Shown piece after piece: positions 1 through 8,105 of a stretch of DNA of 11,495 nucleotides (position 1 is its first letter; every line of letters starts with the position of its first letter). Where the stretch lies: assembly GCA_947457525.1 (NCBI GenBank), contig CANGXE010000026.1, positions 1-11,495 of the forward strand, read 5' to 3'. A model generated the notes under the pieces. It was not told the origin of the DNA. It worked only from the letters and a program-made list of their open reading frames with translations, and searched no databases. The position numbers and the translations under genes were made by a program. Origin of the DNA: Bacteroidota bacterium (GTDB lineage: Bacteria > Bacteroidota > Bacteroidia > Chitinophagales > LD1).

Positions 1-40
1 CGGCTGTTAACCAAAACATCTTTTCTTTGTTTTAATTACA

Positions 41-1135
41 ATGCTAGGCTATCGTTTTTCAAAGTACAATCCCAAGAACCAATCGAATTTCGATCGGTTG
101 TTTGACATATTTAAGCAGTTGCTGACCTACACTTCGGGCGATGTGGCGGAAGCTTTGAGTTGGCTGACGGAGCTTGACAAGGAATACAAACTAACCGACA
201 GTAATTACGGTATAGGTGACTTTATAAATGAACTCCGTGAGCGGGGGTACATTAAAGATGAGCAAGAAGGTGAAGGCAGTTTTTCCATAACCCCAAAGAC
301 CGAACAAAGTATTCGGCAGAGTGCACTAGAAAAGATTTTTGGCAAACTGAAACGCGGCAAAGCAGGAAATCACAAAACTAACCACACCGGTCAAGGTGAT
401 GAAATGAGTAGCGATATGCGCAGCTACCAATTTGGCGACTCTCTGGAACAAATTGCGATGCTAGAGAGTTTTCGCAATGCACAAATCAATCACGGCATTG
501 GAGAGTTTATGATGAACGAAGATGACCTACTGGTGCGCGATAAAGAACACAAAACACAAACTAGCACCGTGTTAATGATTGACATTTCGCATAGTATGAT
601 TCTATATGGCGAAGATAGAATCACCCCTGCAAAAAATGTGGCTATGGCATTGGCTGAGTTAATCAAACGAAAGTATCCCAAAGACACGCTCGACATCATT
701 GTGTTTGGCGATGATGCCTGGCAAATTGAAGTCAAAGATTTACCCTACCTCCAAGTTGGACCTTATCACACCAACACAGTGGCCGGTTTAGAACTAGCGA
801 TGGATATTTTGCGCAGAAAGAAGAATGCTAACAAGCAAATTTTTATGATTACTGATGGCAAGCCTAGCTGTATTCGCGAAAATGGGCAGTATTACAAAAA
901 CAGTTTCGGTTTAGACAGAAAAATAGTGAACAAATGTCTTCGCCTGGCAGGAGCAGCACGGAGGTTAAAAATCCCTATTACTACATTCATGATTGCTACA
1001 GACTCTTATCTACAAAGTTTTGTGGAGGAATTTACGGAGGCAAATAGCGGAAAAGCATTTTATACTTCACTAAAAGGATTGGGGGAGTATTTATTTGAAG
1101 ATTTTGAACGCAATAAAAAAAGAAGAGTAAGATGA
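41..1135 (+). CDS. VWA-domain protein, partner of a ChlI/MoxR-like AAA+ ATPase
   Basis: A 364-residue cytosolic protein with no signal peptide or membrane segment. Residues 1-100 form a helical N-terminal region, followed by a basic, Gly/Lys-rich linker at about 101-122. A von Willebrand factor A domain spans about 175-345. The metal-ion-dependent adhesion site is intact: DISHS at 181-185 (the DxSxS motif), a Thr in HTNT at 243-246, and TDG at 271-273. The protein ends in a basic tail (KKRRVR). The next gene overlaps it by four bases (ATGA), so the two are almost certainly translated together. VWA proteins paired with AAA+ ATPases (ChlD with ChlI, CoxE with CoxD, MoxR systems) act as adaptors that bind a client through the metal site. 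I recognise this as a pair widespread in Bacteroidota and often labelled 'magnesium chelatase', but nothing here indicates chlorophyll synthesis. The client is unknown. The ATG at 41 fits the usual N-terminus of the family; no Shine-Dalgarno sequence is seen. Confidence 0.9.
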   Translation: MLGYRFSKYNPKNQSNFDRLFDIFKQLLTYTSGDVAEALSWLTELDKEYKLTDSNYGIGDFINELRERGYIKDEQEGEGSFSITPKTEQSIRQSALEKIFGKLKRGKAGNHKTNHTGQGDEMSSDMRSYQFGDSLEQIAMLESFRNAQINHGIGEFMMNEDDLLVRDKEHKTQTSTVLMIDISHSMILYGEDRITPAKNVAMALAELIKRKYPKDTLDIIVFGDDAWQIEVKDLPYLQVGPYHTNTVAGLELAMDILRRKKNANKQIFMITDGKPSCIRENGQYYKNSFGLDRKIVNKCLRLAGAARRLKIPITTFMIATDSYLQSFVEEFTEANSGKAFYTSLKGLGEYLFEDFERNKKRRVR

Positions 1136-2625
1136 CCAAGAGCAAAACATTCGGTGAACTGAAGAAAAGCGGCTATCAAAGCAAAAAGATAAAAGATGAA
1201 CTGAGAGATAATCTTGTTCTAAAACTGAAAAAGAAAGAAAAAATATTTGCCGGTATACTCGGTTATGAAGATACAGTGATACCGGATATTGAACGCGCAA
1301 TTCTTTCAAGGCATAATATGAATTTATTGGGCTTGCGTGGGCAGGCTAAGACAAGGATAGCGCGACAGATGACTGAACTGCTGGATGAATACATTCCCAT
1401 AGTGAAAGGGAGCGAATTGAACGATGATCCATTTAATCCTCTATCGCGTTATGCCAAAGATTTGATAGCCGAGAAAGGTGATGATACACCTATTGAATGG
1501 GTTCACCGCAGTGAGCGCTATGCCGAGAAGCTAGCTACTCCGGATGTAAGTGTTGCGGATTTAATTGGCGATGTAGATCCTATCAAAGCGGCTAATTTAA
1601 AACTGAGTTATGCCGATGAACGAGTGATTCATTTTGGAATGATACCACGAAGCAATCGATGTATTTTTGTGATTAATGAATTGCCAGATTTGCAAGCTCG
1701 CCTGCAAGTAGCTTTGTTTAATATTTTACAAGAAGGAGATATTCAGATTCGCGGATTTAAGTTGCGTATACCACTTGATATTGAATTTATTTTTACTGCC
1801 AACCCAGAAGACTATACCAACCGGGGCAGTATTGTCACTCCACTCAAAGACCGAATAGGTTCTCAGATTCTTACACACTATCCAAAGACTGTGAACTTTG
1901 GCAAAGAAATTACTCAGCAGGAGGCTAAGATAAATCCTACACAAAAGCAGAATGTGGAAGTTGCCGATTTGCTAAAAACATTGATTGAAATGATTGCTGT
2001 TGAAGCTCGGCAAAGTGAATTTGTAGATGCTAAGAGCGGAGTGAGTGCGCGCTTGACTATTTCGGCTTACGAAAACTTAGTCAGCACTGCGGAAAGAAGA
2101 ATGTTGCTCAATGGGGAAGAAAATGCCTTTGCCCGAATTGGCGATTTAGCCGGTGTGTTGTCTGCCATAAACGGGAAGATTGAATTGGTCTACGAGGGAG
2201 AGCAGGAAGGCGCAGCAATGGTATCCCAAAGTTTGATTAGCAAGGCTATTCGTAATCACTTTTTAACGTTGTTTCCGGATCCCGCCAAATTGAAGAAGAA
2301 AAAAAAAGTGTCTCCTTATCAAAAAGTACTTGACTGGTTTGCTGAAAATAATGAGGTAGATATACTTTTAGGCGATACCGACAAAACTTACAAAAAAACA
2401 CTGGATGCCATACCTGCCTTGGAAGAGTTGTTGAATACGTTGAGCGGCACTAATAAACCATTGGGCAATGATAAATACTTGATGAAAGAGTTTATTCTGC
2501 ACGCACTTGCTGAACATTCACAAATAGGTAAGTCCAATTTGGAGCGTGGCATTCAATTCAAAGATCTTTTCGGTTCTGTATTTTCTGCAAAAGATTTAGA
2601 CGAAGGCGAAGAGGAATTGAATTAA
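1132..2625 (+). CDS. AAA+ ATPase of the magnesium-chelatase ChlI/MoxR type
   Basis: A 497-residue AAA+ ATPase. After a Lys-rich N-terminal stretch (1-40) the core runs from about 40 to 380: Walker A GLRGQAKT at 67-74; a roughly 100-residue insertion before Walker B, as in ChlI; Walker B IFVINE at 178-183; sensor-1 Asn in TANPED at 222-227; an arginine-finger candidate in PLKDRIG (R241); and a lid with a sensor-2-like Arg in SARLT at 305-309. Walker B has Asn where Asp is normal, followed by the usual catalytic Glu; I believe this is shared by the subfamily, from memory. A Lys run (388-392) leads into a C-terminal helical extension (about 395-497) not found in the minimal ChlI core. The start overlaps the stop of the upstream VWA gene. 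It probably forms a hexameric ring that uses ATP to remodel a client selected by the VWA partner. Public records may call it 'sigma-54-interacting regulator' or 'magnesium chelatase'; neither function is supported by the sequence. Confidence 0.9.
   Translation: MTKSKTFGELKKSGYQSKKIKDELRDNLVLKLKKKEKIFAGILGYEDTVIPDIERAILSRHNMNLLGLRGQAKTRIARQMTELLDEYIPIVKGSELNDDPFNPLSRYAKDLIAEKGDDTPIEWVHRSERYAEKLATPDVSVADLIGDVDPIKAANLKLSYADERVIHFGMIPRSNRCIFVINELPDLQARLQVALFNILQEGDIQIRGFKLRIPLDIEFIFTANPEDYTNRGSIVTPLKDRIGSQILTHYPKTVNFGKEITQQEAKINPTQKQNVEVADLLKTLIEMIAVEARQSEFVDAKSGVSARLTISAYENLVSTAERRMLLNGEENAFARIGDLAGVLSAINGKIELVYEGEQEGAAMVSQSLISKAIRNHFLTLFPDPAKLKKKKKVSPYQKVLDWFAENNEVDILLGDTDKTYKKTLDAIPALEELLNTLSGTNKPLGNDKYLMKEFILHALAEHSQIGKSNLERGIQFKDLFGSVFSAKDLDEGEEELN
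2299..2307 (+). other. Nine-A homopolymer tract inside the AAA+ gene
   Basis: A run of nine A residues encodes Lys390-Lys392 as three AAA codons, at the junction between the ATPase core and the C-terminal extension. One added A in the transcript would bring a TGA into frame at 2331-2333; one lost A would reach TAG at 2357-2359. Either would give a protein of about 400 residues that keeps the ATPase core but loses the C-terminal 100 residues. Tracts of this length can cause RNA polymerase slippage, as in dnaX of Thermus. Whether that happens here is not known; the tract may simply reflect Lys codon choice. Confidence 0.35.
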
Positions 2626-2776
2626 AAAACATCAGAAGAAGTTTATTGGTATAAGAGCAACGGAAGATTTTTTATTTATAATTTTTGTACTTCATCGAGA
2701 ACTTATTGACGTTAGTTTTGATGCAGGTAGTCTAGTAGGTGCGGAGAAACTAACCGCCTCTCGTTATCTGCCCATA

Positions 2777-2795
2777 AAACCATTATGCTTGGTTT
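2777..2795. terminator. Weak candidate bidirectional terminator hairpin
   Basis: AAACCA at 2777-2782 pairs with TGGTTT at 2790-2795 around a 7-base loop. It lies between two converging genes and just beyond the stop of the phosphatase-like gene. The + strand continues GTCTTTT and the - strand continues with a short T run, so it could act in either direction. The stem is only six pairs with two G-C pairs, so this is a weak call. The rest of the 175-base gap (2626-2800) holds a T-rich stretch at about 2667-2685 and no coding sequence I can support. Confidence 0.25.
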
Positions 2796-2800
2796 GTCTT

Positions 2801-3490
2801 TTAAAACCTTATAAGTTTATGCTGAAGCGCCAACTCTCGGGTTCGTGCACCTAAATACAGCATCTCTACTGCAATCTGATGATTCAGATGTCTATATTTA
2901 TCTTTTTCACGAATAGTGTTCTCGGCCGGGATGGGGCTTTGATAAGGGAGGTGGATACCCGATTTACCGATTGTACTCTCGGACTCTTCAACCTCTGTGC
3001 AAATATTTACTACTAGTCCTATAGTTGTGTCAATCGTGCCCACATCATTCTTTGATGAAAGCACGTTTTGCGGAAACTCAGTACTGCTCGATATCATATA
3101 GCCGTTGGGATCGACACTGATTAGATTGTTTACGTAAAAACCTGCTTGTTCCAGCACCCAAGCCACTCTAGGATGAACCGGTATGATTGTATCACCAAAT
3201 GAAAATGCGTGTTTATCATACAATCCGTAATAATAAAAAGCTGTTTGTGCCCACACCTGAAGCAGTTGTGTTCTACGCGAGTTTGTATTGCACATAAAAA
3301 CTACATAACGCTTGTCTGCCAAATTGCGCGCTATGTTATCCAACATTCTTTTTCGTTCAGGCGAAATGGTTTTAAAACTCTGAATAGTTGACCTGCAAAA
3401 TTTATCCAGTCTCACATTAAACCGATTTTCCTGTGCTTTTAGCATACAGTGGAGCGACAATAAAGAAAAAAGAATAATGACCCGTTTCAC
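2801..3490 (-). CDS. Exported, degenerate low-molecular-weight phosphatase / ArsC-like protein
   Basis: A 229-residue protein if it starts at the GTG at 3488-3490. That start gives a textbook signal peptide: Lys-Arg, a hydrophobic core (VIILFSLLSL), then a likely signal peptidase I site after LKA, before QENR. An in-frame TTG at 3517 adds nine residues in front of it; the ATG at 3445 would remove the signal and leave a cytosolic form. Residues from about 25 on match the low-molecular-weight tyrosine phosphatase/arsenate reductase fold as found in Bacteroidota. The P-loop CNTNSRRT is at 67-74, with Cys67 and Arg73 forming CX5R, followed by the family's Gln/Trp-Ala-rich helix. Two expected features are missing: the Asp of the LPYxDP loop is Ser185 (LPYQSP), and only the first of the two ArsC-type redox cysteines (Cys164) remains, with Glu171 at the place of the second. 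Thioredoxin-linked arsenate reduction therefore looks unlikely; a weak phosphatase or a binding role is possible. The gene lies 70 bases downstream of proC on the same strand. The fold is fairly certain; the substrate is unknown. Confidence 0.75.
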   Translation of the reverse strand: MKRVIILFSLLSLHCMLKAQENRFNVRLDKFCRSTIQSFKTISPERKRMLDNIARNLADKRYVVFMCNTNSRRTQLLQVWAQTAFYYYGLYDKHAFSFGDTIIPVHPRVAWVLEQAGFYVNNLISVDPNGYMISSSTEFPQNVLSSKNDVGTIDTTIGLVVNICTEVEESESTIGKSGIHLPYQSPIPAENTIREKDKYRHLNHQIAVEMLYLGARTRELALQHKLIRF

Positions 3491-3560
3491 AGCTATGAAA
3501 GTAGTGATTAAAGTCAAAAAACATGAAGGGGAAGAAAATATATGAGGAGCTTGTATAGGA

Positions 3561-4361
3561 TTACTTGCCCAATTCTACAGCTCTTTCTAAAGCTTTTTGT
3601 AAACCGGCTTTAATGTTGTGGTCTAGATGGTCGGCAGTAAACGATTTCAAAGCTGCCTCTGTGGTGCCGCCTTTTGAAGCCACGCGACTTATCCATTCCG
3701 CGCAAGTGAGGTCAAATTGATTGTGCAAATGCACCGCTCCCATAAACGTTTGGTTTACCATCAACTCTGCCGCTGCTTTAGAGAAGCCCATCGCTTCTGC
3801 TTGTTCAATCATGGCTTGCATGTAGTAATAAACATAAGCCGGTCCACTGCCCGAAATAGCCGTGGCTGCATTGATGAGATTTTCTTGCTCTACATATATG
3901 GATTTACCCGTGGCGTTTAGTAAGTTTTGGATGATAAATAATTCTTTTTTATCTAGTGCTGCAGAGCAAGTAAATACTGTCAGTCCCATACCTACTTGTG
4001 CAGGTAAGTTGGGCATAGCACGTACAATCTTCGGTGTGTTCAATCCGTCAGTGAGAGTTTGAATCGTAACTCCGGCCATGATAGAAAGCACGATTTGATC
4101 GGCATGGAGGAACGGGGCAATAGTCATCTGCAAAGCTGCAAAATCTTGTGGCTTTACGGCTAGTAGAATAATGTCTGCACCACTCAAATTTTCATTGGGC
4201 GAAGTAATGCGGTTAGCAAGAGGTACATCTTTTAAGAATGGTTCATCGATAATTTTTCTGTCTAAGAGATATAGGTTTTCCGGTGATGTAAAATAACTGG
4301 AGAGTAAACTTTTGGCATAAGTTTTACCCATGTTACCCGCTCCGATAATAAGTATTTTCAT
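3561..4361 (-). CDS. proC: Pyrroline-5-carboxylate reductase (ProC)
   Basis: Catalyses the last step of proline synthesis, reducing 1-pyrroline-5-carboxylate to L-proline with NAD(P)H in the cytosol. The 266 residues match the usual length. The N-terminal Rossmann fold begins at once with GAGNMG at 7-12 and includes the AVKP segment (68-71) and VRAMPN (113-118). The C-terminal helical dimerisation domain carries the signature SGSGPAY at 170-176 and SKGGTTEA at 229-236, which line the substrate site. All are intact. The ATG at 4359-4361 gives the standard MKILIIGAGNMG N-terminus. The gene follows dnaE by 15 bases on the same strand, so it is probably transcribed from the dnaE side; no separate promoter is evident. 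pruA, about 5 kb away on the other strand, acts on the same metabolite in the degradative direction. Confidence 0.97.
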   Translation of the reverse strand: MKILIIGAGNMGKTYAKSLLSSYFTSPENLYLLDRKIIDEPFLKDVPLANRITSPNENLSGADIILLAVKPQDFAALQMTIAPFLHADQIVLSIMAGVTIQTLTDGLNTPKIVRAMPNLPAQVGMGLTVFTCSAALDKKELFIIQNLLNATGKSIYVEQENLINAATAISGSGPAYVYYYMQAMIEQAEAMGFSKAAAELMVNQTFMGAVHLHNQFDLTCAEWISRVASKGGTTEAALKSFTADHLDHNIKAGLQKALERAVELGK

Positions 4362-4376
4362 TCGTGATTAGTTAGC

Positions 4377-7300
4377 TTAGTTTAAATCAAAATGTATGTG
4401 CATGGCCTCTAAATCTTTAAACAGTTCGGAGTTTAGTTCTATATTTTTTTGTGTGGCATTAACGCCTACTATCAATCCCTCCAATGGGTCAATAAACTTG
4501 ATTTGAAGTTTTGTTTTTCCGGGGTAGCGTGTCAACACATTTTCCAATTCATCAATACTTGCATCAGTGATTTCATCGGTTTGCAATTGAATCGTCAAAA
4601 ACTTGGTGAGTTTATTGCGAATTTCAGACAGCAACTCAATTTTAGTAAACTGAAAGTTGTATTCATTTTCATTGTTCCATCGCTTTGCATACTTACCGGT
4701 GATGTAGAGCAATGTGTCGTTGGTTTCTATAAACGGTTTGAAGTTTAAGTAATCTTTGTTGAATAGGGCAAACTCGTAATTAGATTCGAAGTCTTCTACC
4801 GTAAATCGACAATAAGGATTTCCGTTTTTAGCAAATAAAGTTTTGGTGGAAGTAATAATTCCTGCCACTTTGATTTCTTTGTCTTTTCGCTCTTCAATTT
4901 CTTTGAGCGTGCAATTCGTGAACTTTGCAATTTCTAGTTTGTAATCTTCGAGCGGATGCCCACTCAAATAAATGCCAATCACTTCTTTCTCTTTCTTCAA
5001 TTTTTCTAGCAAACTCCATTCTTCGCATGGGCTAATTTGCGGTTCATTCAAATCTAATCCGCCACCTCCGGCTTGTTCGCCAAAGAGCGAGTGTTGATTG
5101 CTGTTTTGCGAAAGTTGACTCACGTTACCAAATTTTGCAGCCTTTTCAATAGCGGTTAGTCCATCTCGTTTATCCGGTGTAAAATACTGCGCACGATGCA
5201 AGCCGAAAGAGTCGAAGGCTCCCGCGAGTGCCAAAGCTTCGATGGCTCTTTTATTGACCATTCTCGTGTTAGCTCGCTTAGTAAAATCAAAGATACTTTT
5301 GTAGGGGCCGTTCTTTAATCGTTCCTCTACAATGGCTTCCACAGCGGCTTCGCCTACACCTTTAACGGCACTCAGCGCAAAACGAATTTCACCTTTTTTG
5401 TTGACGGCAAACTTCACATTGCTCTCGTTCACATCCGGTCCTTTCACCGGCACCCCCATCCGTTTACACTCTTCCATAAAGAACGTAATCTTATCAATGT
5501 TGGCCATGTTGTTGGTCATCACTGCCGACATGTATTCGCCCGGATAATGGGCTTTTAAATAAGCTGTTTGAAAAGCTACAAACGCATAGCAGGTAGAGTG
5601 CGATTTATTGAACGCATACTGCGCAAATGCCTCCCAATCGGTCCAAATTTTTTCGAGCTTCTTGGGTTCTAAACTACGCTCTTTGCCACCATCAATAAAT
5701 TTGCCTTTCATTTTATCGAGCGTAGCGCGGTCTTTTTTACCCATCGCTTTTCGCAAAACATCTGCATCACCTTTGGTGAAGCCTGCTAGTTTTTGCGACA
5801 GCAACATCACTTGCTCTTGATAAACGGTGACCCCATACGTATCGGCCAAAAATTCCTCCATCTCCGCCACATCAAATTCAATTTTTTCACGACCGTGTTT
5901 ACGAGCAATATAGTTGGGAATGTAAGCGATTGGTCCCGGGCGATATAGCGCATTCATCGCTATCAAGTCATTAAATTTGTCGGGCTTTAGGTCCTTCAAA
6001 TGTTTTTGCATGCCAGGGCTTTCAAACTGAAATGTGGCATTAGTTTCACCTCGTTGATACAGCTCAAATGTTTTGGCATCGTCTAGTGGAATGGTGTCAA
6101 TATCTATTTCTACACCATGATTTTCTTTGATTAATCGCAACGCATCTCGGATGATGGTCAATGTTTTTAAGCCCAAAAAATCCATCTTGATAACGCCCGC
6201 ATCTTCAATCACCTTACCTTGATATTGTGTAATAAGCAAGTCAGTATCTTTTGAGCTAAACACAGGGATAATTTCCGTCAAATCTTTGGGTGCTATGATG
6301 ATGCCCGCAGCGTGGATACCCGTGTTGCGCACCGAGCCTTCTAAGATTTCTGCTTCGTGAAGCACATGTCCTTCTATGCCATTGTTGTTGTAAAACTCGC
6401 GCAGTTTAATTACGTTATCAATCTCTTCTTTGCTTAAACCTTCTTTTTCCTTAAGACTTTTATCGCCATCAAGAGGTGCTTGCAATAAACGTCTCAATTC
6501 TATGCCTGGTTTTTCCGGTACAAGCTTAGCGAGCATGTTCGAATCATTAAGCGGCAAATCAAGCACGCGAGCCACATCTTTGATGCTCATTTTGGCGGCC
6601 ATGGTGCCGTAGGTGACAATCTGTGCTACTTGTTGTTTGGTGTATTTATCTACTACATATTTTATCACTTTATCGCGACCCTCATCATCAAAATCTGTAT
6701 CAATGTCGGGCATTGACTTACGATCAGGATTTAAGAAACGCTCAAAGAGGAGGTTGTAAGCAATGGGGTCAATATTCGTAATCCCGATGCAATAAGCCAC
6801 CACACTACCCGCTGCTGAACCACGACCCGGGCCAATCAACACGCCCATGTCTTTTCCGGCATTTATGAAATCAGCTACTATCAAAAAGTAGCCCGCAAAA
6901 CCCATTGTTTTGATAGTAAACAATTCAAAGTCTATGCGCTCTTGCGTTGGTCCATCTATTTCTTTATAACGTTTGCGCGCTCCTTCGTAGGTGATGTGTT
7001 TAAGGTATTCCCATTGGTTCAACACATCGTCCGAGTGAATTTGAAATTCCACTGGAATAGGGAAGTTGGGTAAAAGAATATCTTGTTTTAACTTGAGGTG
7101 TTCACATTTGTCCACTATCTCGTTGGTGTTATCCATCGTTTCCGGCAGGTCGCTAAAGAGTTTCCCCATTTCCGCTTGCGTTTTGAAATAGAACTGATCG
7201 TTGAAAAACGCAAATCTTCTACCTTTCATGCTCACGTCATCATCAGAAAATTCTTTAGTAGTTGGTGTACTTTGTTTTTCACCGGTGTTGATGCAAAGCA

Positions 7301-7982
7301 AAATATCATGAGCGTTGGAGTCTTTCTGATCTACATAATGCGAATCATTGGTGCAAATAGTTTTGATGTCATACTCTTTCGCGAATTTGAGCAAAACTTC
7401 GTTTACCTTCTCTTGCTCTTTCATGCCGTGGCGTTGCAACTCGATGTAAAAATCTTTGCCAAACAGATTTAACCACCATTCCAACGTTTTGCGGGCTTCT
7501 TCTTCGCCATGCCGCAAAATCACTTGCGGTATTTCCGCTCCTATGCAACAACTGGTCGCAATCAAATCTTCGTGATACTTTTCAATCAACTCTTTATCAA
7601 TCCGAGGGTATTTTCCATACAAACCTTCGGTGTAGCCAAGCGAACAAAGCTTCACCAAGTTTTTATAACCATTCGCATTTTTAGCAATCAATAATTGATG
7701 ATAACGCTTGTCGCGCTCTTCTTTACTAAATTTTTGTTTATGCCGATCGGCCACCACATAAAACTCACAACCCACAATCGGCTTGATGGGTTGACCATCT
7801 TCGGTTTTGTGTTTGCCGGCTTCGGCCACAAACTCAAACACGCCAAACATGTTACCGTGGTCGGAAATCGTCAAAGCACGCATTCCATCTTTTGCCGCTT
7901 TCTTAAACATAGAAGAGATAGGCGCTGCTCCGTCAAGTAGTGAAAATTGTGTATGCGAATGGAGATGAGTAAACTGCGGCAT
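4377..7982 (-). CDS. dnaE: DNA polymerase III subunit alpha (DnaE)
   Basis: The catalytic subunit of the replicative polymerase, 1201 residues from the ATG at 7980-7982. This start gives the usual MPQFTHLHSHTQFSLLDG opening; the frame stays open upstream to an ATG at 8045 and a TTG at 8060, adding 21 or 26 residues with no family resemblance. Domains in order: PHP at about 4-215; palm and thumb with PDIDTDF (Asp428 and Asp430 as likely metal ligands) and KMDFLGL (Asp601); fingers; helix-hairpin-helix region; OB fold at about 1035-1115; C-terminal domain. A clamp-binding candidate QHSLF is at 963-967. PHP metal ligands look complete: His6/His8 or His8/His10 in HLHSH, Asp17, His42, Glu73, His95, Cys145, Asp213 and His215. 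There is no intein or insertion, and it is the DnaE type, not PolC, since no exonuclease domain is embedded. It is divergent from rseP and followed closely by proC. No convincing -33/-7 promoter was found in its leader. Confidence 0.97.
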   Translation of the reverse strand: MPQFTHLHSHTQFSLLDGAAPISSMFKKAAKDGMRALTISDHGNMFGVFEFVAEAGKHKTEDGQPIKPIVGCEFYVVADRHKQKFSKEERDKRYHQLLIAKNANGYKNLVKLCSLGYTEGLYGKYPRIDKELIEKYHEDLIATSCCIGAEIPQVILRHGEEEARKTLEWWLNLFGKDFYIELQRHGMKEQEKVNEVLLKFAKEYDIKTICTNDSHYVDQKDSNAHDILLCINTGEKQSTPTTKEFSDDDVSMKGRRFAFFNDQFYFKTQAEMGKLFSDLPETMDNTNEIVDKCEHLKLKQDILLPNFPIPVEFQIHSDDVLNQWEYLKHITYEGARKRYKEIDGPTQERIDFELFTIKTMGFAGYFLIVADFINAGKDMGVLIGPGRGSAAGSVVAYCIGITNIDPIAYNLLFERFLNPDRKSMPDIDTDFDDEGRDKVIKYVVDKYTKQQVAQIVTYGTMAAKMSIKDVARVLDLPLNDSNMLAKLVPEKPGIELRRLLQAPLDGDKSLKEKEGLSKEEIDNVIKLREFYNNNGIEGHVLHEAEILEGSVRNTGIHAAGIIIAPKDLTEIIPVFSSKDTDLLITQYQGKVIEDAGVIKMDFLGLKTLTIIRDALRLIKENHGVEIDIDTIPLDDAKTFELYQRGETNATFQFESPGMQKHLKDLKPDKFNDLIAMNALYRPGPIAYIPNYIARKHGREKIEFDVAEMEEFLADTYGVTVYQEQVMLLSQKLAGFTKGDADVLRKAMGKKDRATLDKMKGKFIDGGKERSLEPKKLEKIWTDWEAFAQYAFNKSHSTCYAFVAFQTAYLKAHYPGEYMSAVMTNNMANIDKITFFMEECKRMGVPVKGPDVNESNVKFAVNKKGEIRFALSAVKGVGEAAVEAIVEERLKNGPYKSIFDFTKRANTRMVNKRAIEALALAGAFDSFGLHRAQYFTPDKRDGLTAIEKAAKFGNVSQLSQNSNQHSLFGEQAGGGGLDLNEPQISPCEEWSLLEKLKKEKEVIGIYLSGHPLEDYKLEIAKFTNCTLKEIEERKDKEIKVAGIITSTKTLFAKNGNPYCRFTVEDFESNYEFALFNKDYLNFKPFIETNDTLLYITGKYAKRWNNENEYNFQFTKIELLSEIRNKLTKFLTIQLQTDEITDASIDELENVLTRYPGKTKLQIKFIDPLEGLIVGVNATQKNIELNSELFKDLEAMHIHFDLN

Positions 7983-8105
7983 GTGTCCAAAAATTTGAGG
8001 CTGAAAAGGGCCATGAAATTCGCATTTTGAGCGAAAAGGATACATAAAGATTGTAAACAACCCTGTTGAAAAACAAGTGTTCCATTCTGCACTTACTAAA
8101 TTTGA

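Noticed and set aside
1..40. Promoter for the VWA gene
   Set aside because: TTTCTTTG resembles the -7 element with one mismatch, but the upstream sequence is outside the window, so a -33 element cannot be checked.
41..2625. True magnesium chelatase for chlorophyll synthesis
   Set aside because: No ChlH-like subunit or tetrapyrrole gene is present, and the AAA protein has a different Walker B and a C-terminal extension.
2700..2760. GCGG/CCGC inverted repeat in the convergent gap
   Set aside because: The stem is only four pairs around a nine-base loop, with no T run after it.
3413..3490. Lipoprotein signal on the phosphatase-like protein
   Set aside because: The Cys in SLHC is preceded by His, which does not fit a lipobox; a signal peptidase I site after LKA fits better.
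7098..7472. A 124-codon open frame antisense to dnaE
   Set aside because: It is a shadow of the conserved dnaE reading frame and shows no domain or plausible start region.
4377..7982. Intein or other insertion in dnaE
   Set aside because: The gene has the normal length and each conserved motif is continuous with its neighbours.
7983..8060. N-terminal extension of DnaE from the ATG at 8045 or TTG at 8060
   Set aside because: The extra residues resemble nothing in the family, and the ATG at 7982 gives the standard start; a short open stretch can occur by chance.
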